Source of the DNA: Streptomyces sp. G-G2
GTDB taxonomy: Bacteria; Actinomycetota; Actinomycetes; Streptomycetales; Streptomycetaceae
NCBI RefSeq assembly: GCF_030063135.1
Contig: NZ_JASISO010000003.1
Span: 124,001 to 188,000 of the forward strand
Length of the DNA stretch: 64,000 bases
Direction of reading: 5' to 3'
Positions 60,625 through 64,000 of the stretch are shown piece by piece. The translations under genes were made by a program, and so were the position numbers. The notes beneath the pieces were generated by a model. The model had not been told where the DNA came from and ran no database searches. It saw nothing but the letters and a program-made list of their open reading frames with translations. How positions within the stretch are numbered: the stretch's first letter is position 1; every line of letters begins with the position of its first letter.

Positions 60625-61959
60625 TCAGCCGTCCTGCCGGCTGGCCAGCAGGACCTCACGCAGCCGGGCGACCACCGCGGACGGGCTCTGCGGCTCCTCC
60701 AGCGGCGGGGCCGCGGAATCGTCCCCGGACAGCTGCTTGAGGTGGTCGGACAGGGCCTCGGCGTATGCCTGTTCGTGCTCGACCAGGCCGCCGGGCTGGC
60801 GCAGCCCGATCGTGGCCTCGATGGCCTTGCCGATGAGGGCGGTCATGACGAAGGCGAACAGGCCGAGCACCACCACCGCGGTGAGCTGCTTGCCGAGCAG
60901 GTCCCACGAACCGCCGTAGAACAGGCCCTTCTTGCCGGTGAGCGCGCCCGTCGCGGTCAGGCCCGCCATGACCATGCCGACGATCCCGCCCCAGCCGTGG
61001 ATGCCGACCACGTCAAGGGTGTCGTCGACCCCGAGCCGGTACTTCCAGCTGATCGCGACCGCACAGGTCAGCCCCGCGACGAAGCCGGTGACCGTGGCCC
61101 ACACCGGGGTGATGCCACCGGCCAGCGGGGTGGTGGCGACCAGGCCGGTCACCGCTCCCATGCACATGTCCAGCAGCCCGACCCGCCGGGTCCGCCACCA
61201 GCTGGTCACGGCCCAGCCCGCCATCGCGGCGCCCGCCGCGAGCTGGCTGTTGAGGAAGGCCATCGCGGCCCCGCCCGGAGTGCCCAGCGAGGAGCCGGTG
61301 TTGAAGCCGAACCAGCCGAACCAGATCAGGGACAGGCCGATGACGACCAGCGGCAGGTTGTGCGGGCGGATGCCCTGGCGCTCGAAGTCGGCGCGTTTGC
61401 CCGCGACGGTCGCGAGCGCCAGTCCGGCCGCGCCGGAGCCGATCTCGACCACCGTGCCGCCGGAGAAGTCGACCGCCCCGAGCTGCCTGGCCACCCAGCC
61501 CTGCGGATCGAACACCCAGTGCGCCATGGGGATGTACACCAGCAGGGTCCAGACGCAGACGAAGGCGATCCAGCCGTTCATGCTGGCCCGGCCCGCGACG
61601 GAGCCGCTGATCAGGGCCACGGTGACGATGGCGAAGGACATGTGGAAGACCGCGAAGCTCACGGTCGGCACGTCACCGGTCAGCGAGTCGATGCCGATGC
61701 CGCTCAGGAAGGCGTGGTCGAGGGTGCCGATCATGCCGAGCCCGGCCGCGTCCGGCCCGAAGGCCAGCGAGTACCCGACCGCGAACCACAGCACCGTGAC
61801 GATGACCACGCAGAAGAAGCACATCTTGAGCATGGCGATGATCTGTCCGGTGCGGACCATCCCGCCGTAGAAGAAGGCCAGTCCGGGAGCCATCAGCAGG
61901 ACCAGTGCGGTGGCCATCAGCAGCCACGACGCGTTGCCCGAGTCTCCGACCGTCGTCAC
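60625..61959 (-). CDS. amt: Ammonium transporter (Amt), second copy
   Basis: 444 residues from GTG 61959, overlapping the stop of the first transporter (GTGA). Eleven helices. Amt marks are PGLAFFYGGMVRTGQIIAML, LWFAVGYSLAFGPD, RPHNLPLVVIGLSLIWFGWF and DDTLDVVGIHGWGGIVG with a pore His. The C-terminal cytosolic region is about 60 residues, ending in a disordered acidic stretch. It conducts ammonium. It is clearly a diverged paralogue of the upstream gene rather than a fresh duplication. Confidence 0.94.
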   Translation of the reverse strand: MTTVGDSGNASWLLMATALVLLMAPGLAFFYGGMVRTGQIIAMLKMCFFCVVIVTVLWFAVGYSLAFGPDAAGLGMIGTLDHAFLSGIGIDSLTGDVPTVSFAVFHMSFAIVTVALISGSVAGRASMNGWIAFVCVWTLLVYIPMAHWVFDPQGWVARQLGAVDFSGGTVVEIGSGAAGLALATVAGKRADFERQGIRPHNLPLVVIGLSLIWFGWFGFNTGSSLGTPGGAAMAFLNSQLAAGAAMAGWAVTSWWRTRRVGLLDMCMGAVTGLVATTPLAGGITPVWATVTGFVAGLTCAVAISWKYRLGVDDTLDVVGIHGWGGIVGMVMAGLTATGALTGKKGLFYGGSWDLLGKQLTAVVVLGLFAFVMTALIGKAIEATIGLRQPGGLVEHEQAYAEALSDHLKQLSGDDSAAPPLEEPQSPSAVVARLREVLLASRQDG

Positions 61960-63365
61960 TTGTCCCGCTCCCGTCGGTCCAGGACCGAGAGGACCTCGGC
62001 CAGTAGTGCGGCGTCCTGCGACGCCGTGTCGCGCGCCGTGCCCGGGACGGCCCCGACGGCGAGTCCGGCTCCGGACCCGGCTCCGGACCCGGCTCCGCCG
62101 GGTTCCTGCGGCCGGTCGCCCATCCGGTCCCGGATCTGGTCGAGGGTCTCGGAGTCGTAGGCCACCTCCTCCTCGCGCCCGGGGACGTTCTCGTACTCCT
62201 CCGAGGTGCGGAAACCGACTGCCTTGTCGATGACCTTCGCGATGATCCAGGTCATGGCGAAGGCGAACGACCCGACAGCTAGCACGCCGACCGCCTGGCG
62301 CCAGAGCTGGTCGAAGCCGCCGCCGTAGAAGAGGCCCTTCTTGCCGCTCATCGCCGCGGTCGCGAGGAAGCCGACCGACAGGACGCCGACGATGCCGCCC
62401 CAGCCGTGCACGCCGACCACGTCGAGGGTGTCGTCCACGCCGATCCGGTACTTCATGTTGATCGCGAAGCAGCAGACCACTCCGGCGACGAAGCCGATGA
62501 TCAGGGCGCCGACCGGCGAGACCTCGCCGCAGGCCGGGGTGATGGAGACCATGCCCGCGACGGCCGCCGAGGCCACGCCGAGCATCTCCACATGTCCCAG
62601 CCGCCACTTCTCGATGATCGGCCAGCCGATCATGGCGCCCGCCGCGGCGAGCTGCGTGTTGAAGAACGTGGTGGGAGCGCTGCCCTCGACCTGGAGCGCC
62701 GATCCGGCGTTGAAGCCGAACCAGCCGAACCACAGCAGCGCCAGCCCGATCACCACGAGCGGCAGGTTGTGCGGGCGGATCGGTTCGCGCTCGAAGTCCC
62801 GGCGCTTGCGCAGCACGATGGCCACCGCCAGGCCCGAGGCACCCGAGCTGAGTTCCACCGGCAGACCGCCCGCGTAGTCCAGCGCGCCCAGGGACCGCGC
62901 GATCCATCCGTCGGGCGCGAACACCCAGTGCGCGGTGGGCACGTAGACCAGCAGGGTCCAGACGACGACGAAGACGAGCCAGCCCCTCATGGTGGCCCGG
63001 CCCGCGATCGACCCGCTGATCAGCGCCACCGTGATGATCGCGAACGACATCTGGAAGCAGGCGAAGATCACGGTCGGGATGGAGCCGTGCAGGGTGGTCG
63101 TCCCCACCCCGCGGAAGAACGCGTGGTCGAGGTCCCCGATCAGGCCGCCGCCCGCGTCCGTGCCGAAGGCGAGGGAGTAACCGACCGCGAGCCACAGCAC
63201 GGTCACCAGCGACAGACAGGCGAAGCTCATCTTGAGCATCACCAGCACGTGTGTGGTCTTGACCATCCCGCCGTAGAAGAACGCGAGGCCGGGCGTCATC
63301 AGCAGCACCATCGCGGTGCTCGCCATCATCCAGGCGGTATTGCCCGTGTCGTAGCCAGGGGGCAT
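61956..63365 (-). CDS. amt: Ammonium transporter (Amt), first copy
   Basis: 469 residues from ATG 63365 (GGAG lies somewhat far, 13 bases upstream). Eleven helices with PGLAFFYGGMVKTTHVLVML, LWLAVGYSLAFGTD, RPHNLPLVVIGLALLWFGWF and DDTLDVVGVHGWGGIVG. The C-terminal tail is longer than usual (about 95 residues): EEYENVPGREEEVAYDSETL, a Gly/Ala repeat and LLAEVLSVLDRRERDK. It may be a regulatory tail. No glnK/P-II gene lies in the operon within the window, unlike the classical amtB-glnK pair. Upstream is a urease accessory gene, so nitrogen assimilation is the shared theme. Confidence 0.94.
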   Translation of the reverse strand: MPPGYDTGNTAWMMASTAMVLLMTPGLAFFYGGMVKTTHVLVMLKMSFACLSLVTVLWLAVGYSLAFGTDAGGGLIGDLDHAFFRGVGTTTLHGSIPTVIFACFQMSFAIITVALISGSIAGRATMRGWLVFVVVWTLLVYVPTAHWVFAPDGWIARSLGALDYAGGLPVELSSGASGLAVAIVLRKRRDFEREPIRPHNLPLVVIGLALLWFGWFGFNAGSALQVEGSAPTTFFNTQLAAAGAMIGWPIIEKWRLGHVEMLGVASAAVAGMVSITPACGEVSPVGALIIGFVAGVVCCFAINMKYRIGVDDTLDVVGVHGWGGIVGVLSVGFLATAAMSGKKGLFYGGGFDQLWRQAVGVLAVGSFAFAMTWIIAKVIDKAVGFRTSEEYENVPGREEEVAYDSETLDQIRDRMGDRPQEPGGAGSGAGSGAGLAVGAVPGTARDTASQDAALLAEVLSVLDRRERDK

Positions 63366-63406
63366 GGGGGAGCGGACTCCTTCGGGTCGGGTCGGGTCCG
63401 GCCGGG

Positions 63407-64000
63407 TCAGGTCTTGCGCAGGGCGGGCGCGGGAGCGCCGGTGAGCCGCAGGCGTACGGAGTTCCAGACCCCGGCGAGCGCCCGGGTGACCGGCTCGCTC
63501 CGCTCGCCCAGGATCCGCACCCAGGCCCCGCACTCCCGGGGCAGCACGCTGACCCCGTACAGCAGCCCGCTGTCCGCCAGGGCCGCGTGCAGCAGGTCCG
63601 CGACCTCGCGGGCCGGGGCCAGCGGGGTCAGGACGAAGAAGCAGGCCATCACCGCGTGCCCGCCCAGCACGGCCGGTCCGCTCACCCCCGCCCCGCCGGG
63701 CTCCAGTCGTACGGTGTCCAGCGCCACCAGGTCGCCGCCGGGCCGCCGCACCTCGAAATCCGAGGCGAAGACGGCGTACGCGTGCCGCTCGCCGCGGGCG
63801 AGCCGCCCGGCCAGTACGGTCTCGCTCGCCAGGACGGTGGCCGAGGGGTCGGCGGTGATCACGGTGCGCTGGTAGAACCGCGAGTCGACGTACGGGATCA
63901 CCGGATCCGGCAGGTACTCGACGTACGCCTCGGCCCCGGCGCTCAGGAAGGTCTGCTGGACGGCGTAGTCGTATTCCATCCGGTAGATCTTCGTGGCGGC
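63407..64000 (-). CDS. ureD: Urease accessory protein UreD, 5' end beyond the window
   Basis: At least 198 residues; the frame is open to the right edge, so the N-terminus is outside. UreD landmarks are EAYVEYLPDPVIPYVDSRFY, RTVITADPSATVLASETVLA, GRLARGERHAYAVFASDFEV and a C-terminal VLPRECGAWVRILGE. UreD acts with UreF and UreG to deliver nickel to the urease active site. Lies 41 bp upstream of the ammonium transporters on the same strand, suggesting one nitrogen operon in which released ammonia is linked with its transport. Confidence 0.92.
   Translation of the reverse strand, partial: AATKIYRMEYDYAVQQTFLSAGAEAYVEYLPDPVIPYVDSRFYQRTVITADPSATVLASETVLAGRLARGERHAYAVFASDFEVRRPGGDLVALDTVRLEPGGAGVSGPAVLGGHAVMACFFVLTPLAPAREVADLLHAALADSGLLYGVSVLPRECGAWVRILGERSEPVTRALAGVWNSVRLRLTGAPAPALRKT

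Overview
The window is high-GC (about 73% by eye) actinobacterial DNA, almost certainly a Streptomyces chromosome. The evidence is GC-rich third codon positions, many GTG/TTG starts, ATGA/GTGA start-stop overlaps, a DasR-type (dre) operator before a chitinase, a rare TTA codon, and typical Streptomyces families (DUF6126, DUF6629, DUF1023, DUF993, serpin). I see no phage, transposase, CRISPR array or replication origin. Most of the region looks like chromosomal shoulder or arm with many accessory catabolic and secreted functions.

Layout. 0-5 kb: an ECF sigma factor carrying its own zinc-finger anti-sigma motif and a membrane helix (cut by the window start), a serpin, a secreted GH18 chitinase and a small secreted protein. 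4.8-6.1 kb: degenerate short-period repeats and a decayed ankyrin-repeat gene. 6.1-9.5 kb: tRNA-Trp with a long terminator hairpin, then a cobalamin riboswitch controlling a binding protein/permease/ATPase transporter. 9.5-29.3 kb: a large carbohydrate locus. It holds a VOC protein, a secreted dimethylformamidase-like protein, a PL8 polysaccharide lyase, a coupled operon (Gfo/Idh/MocA dehydrogenase, DUF993, TIM-barrel isomerase) divergent from a LacI repressor plus second isomerase, a sugar ABC transporter coupled to a 2-hydroxyacid dehydrogenase, a DeoR-headed regulator, and a GH35 beta-galactosidase, galT (internally deleted) and galK operon.

29.4-40.8 kb: an ABC-2 exporter whose ATPase is fused to an S15-type peptidase, an ATP-dependent DNA ligase, an XRE-cupin regulator with paired operators and a small membrane protein, a shortened DUF6629 protein, an MFS exporter between two wrecked secreted-enzyme genes (a glycosidase-like N-terminus and an S8 protease), and a beta-lactamase-fold protein lacking its catalytic serine motif. 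40.8-43.7 kb: gluconate permease, gluconokinase and a FadR/GntR regulator. 43.9-46.3 kb: a gene broken by a 77-bp micro-inversion, then a multidrug ABC exporter behind a SoxR-like, leaderless promoter. 46.4-57 kb: DUF350 protein, acyltransferase plus DUF1023 hydrolase, two-component system, AEC transporter plus kinase, APH-family kinase, trypsin-like protease and a BBE-type flavoprotein. 57-60.5 kb: two divergent NIS siderophore synthetases. 60.6-64 kb: two coupled ammonium transporters and the 3' part of ureD.

How it fits together: the 10-29 kb block reads as import and breakdown of a plant- or animal-derived glycan (lyase outside, ABC import, galactosidase and Leloir enzymes inside) under at least two sugar-responsive repressors with visible palindromes. 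A second theme is gene decay by small events (in-frame deletions, frameshifts, one nonsense codon, one inversion): six or seven genes are affected.
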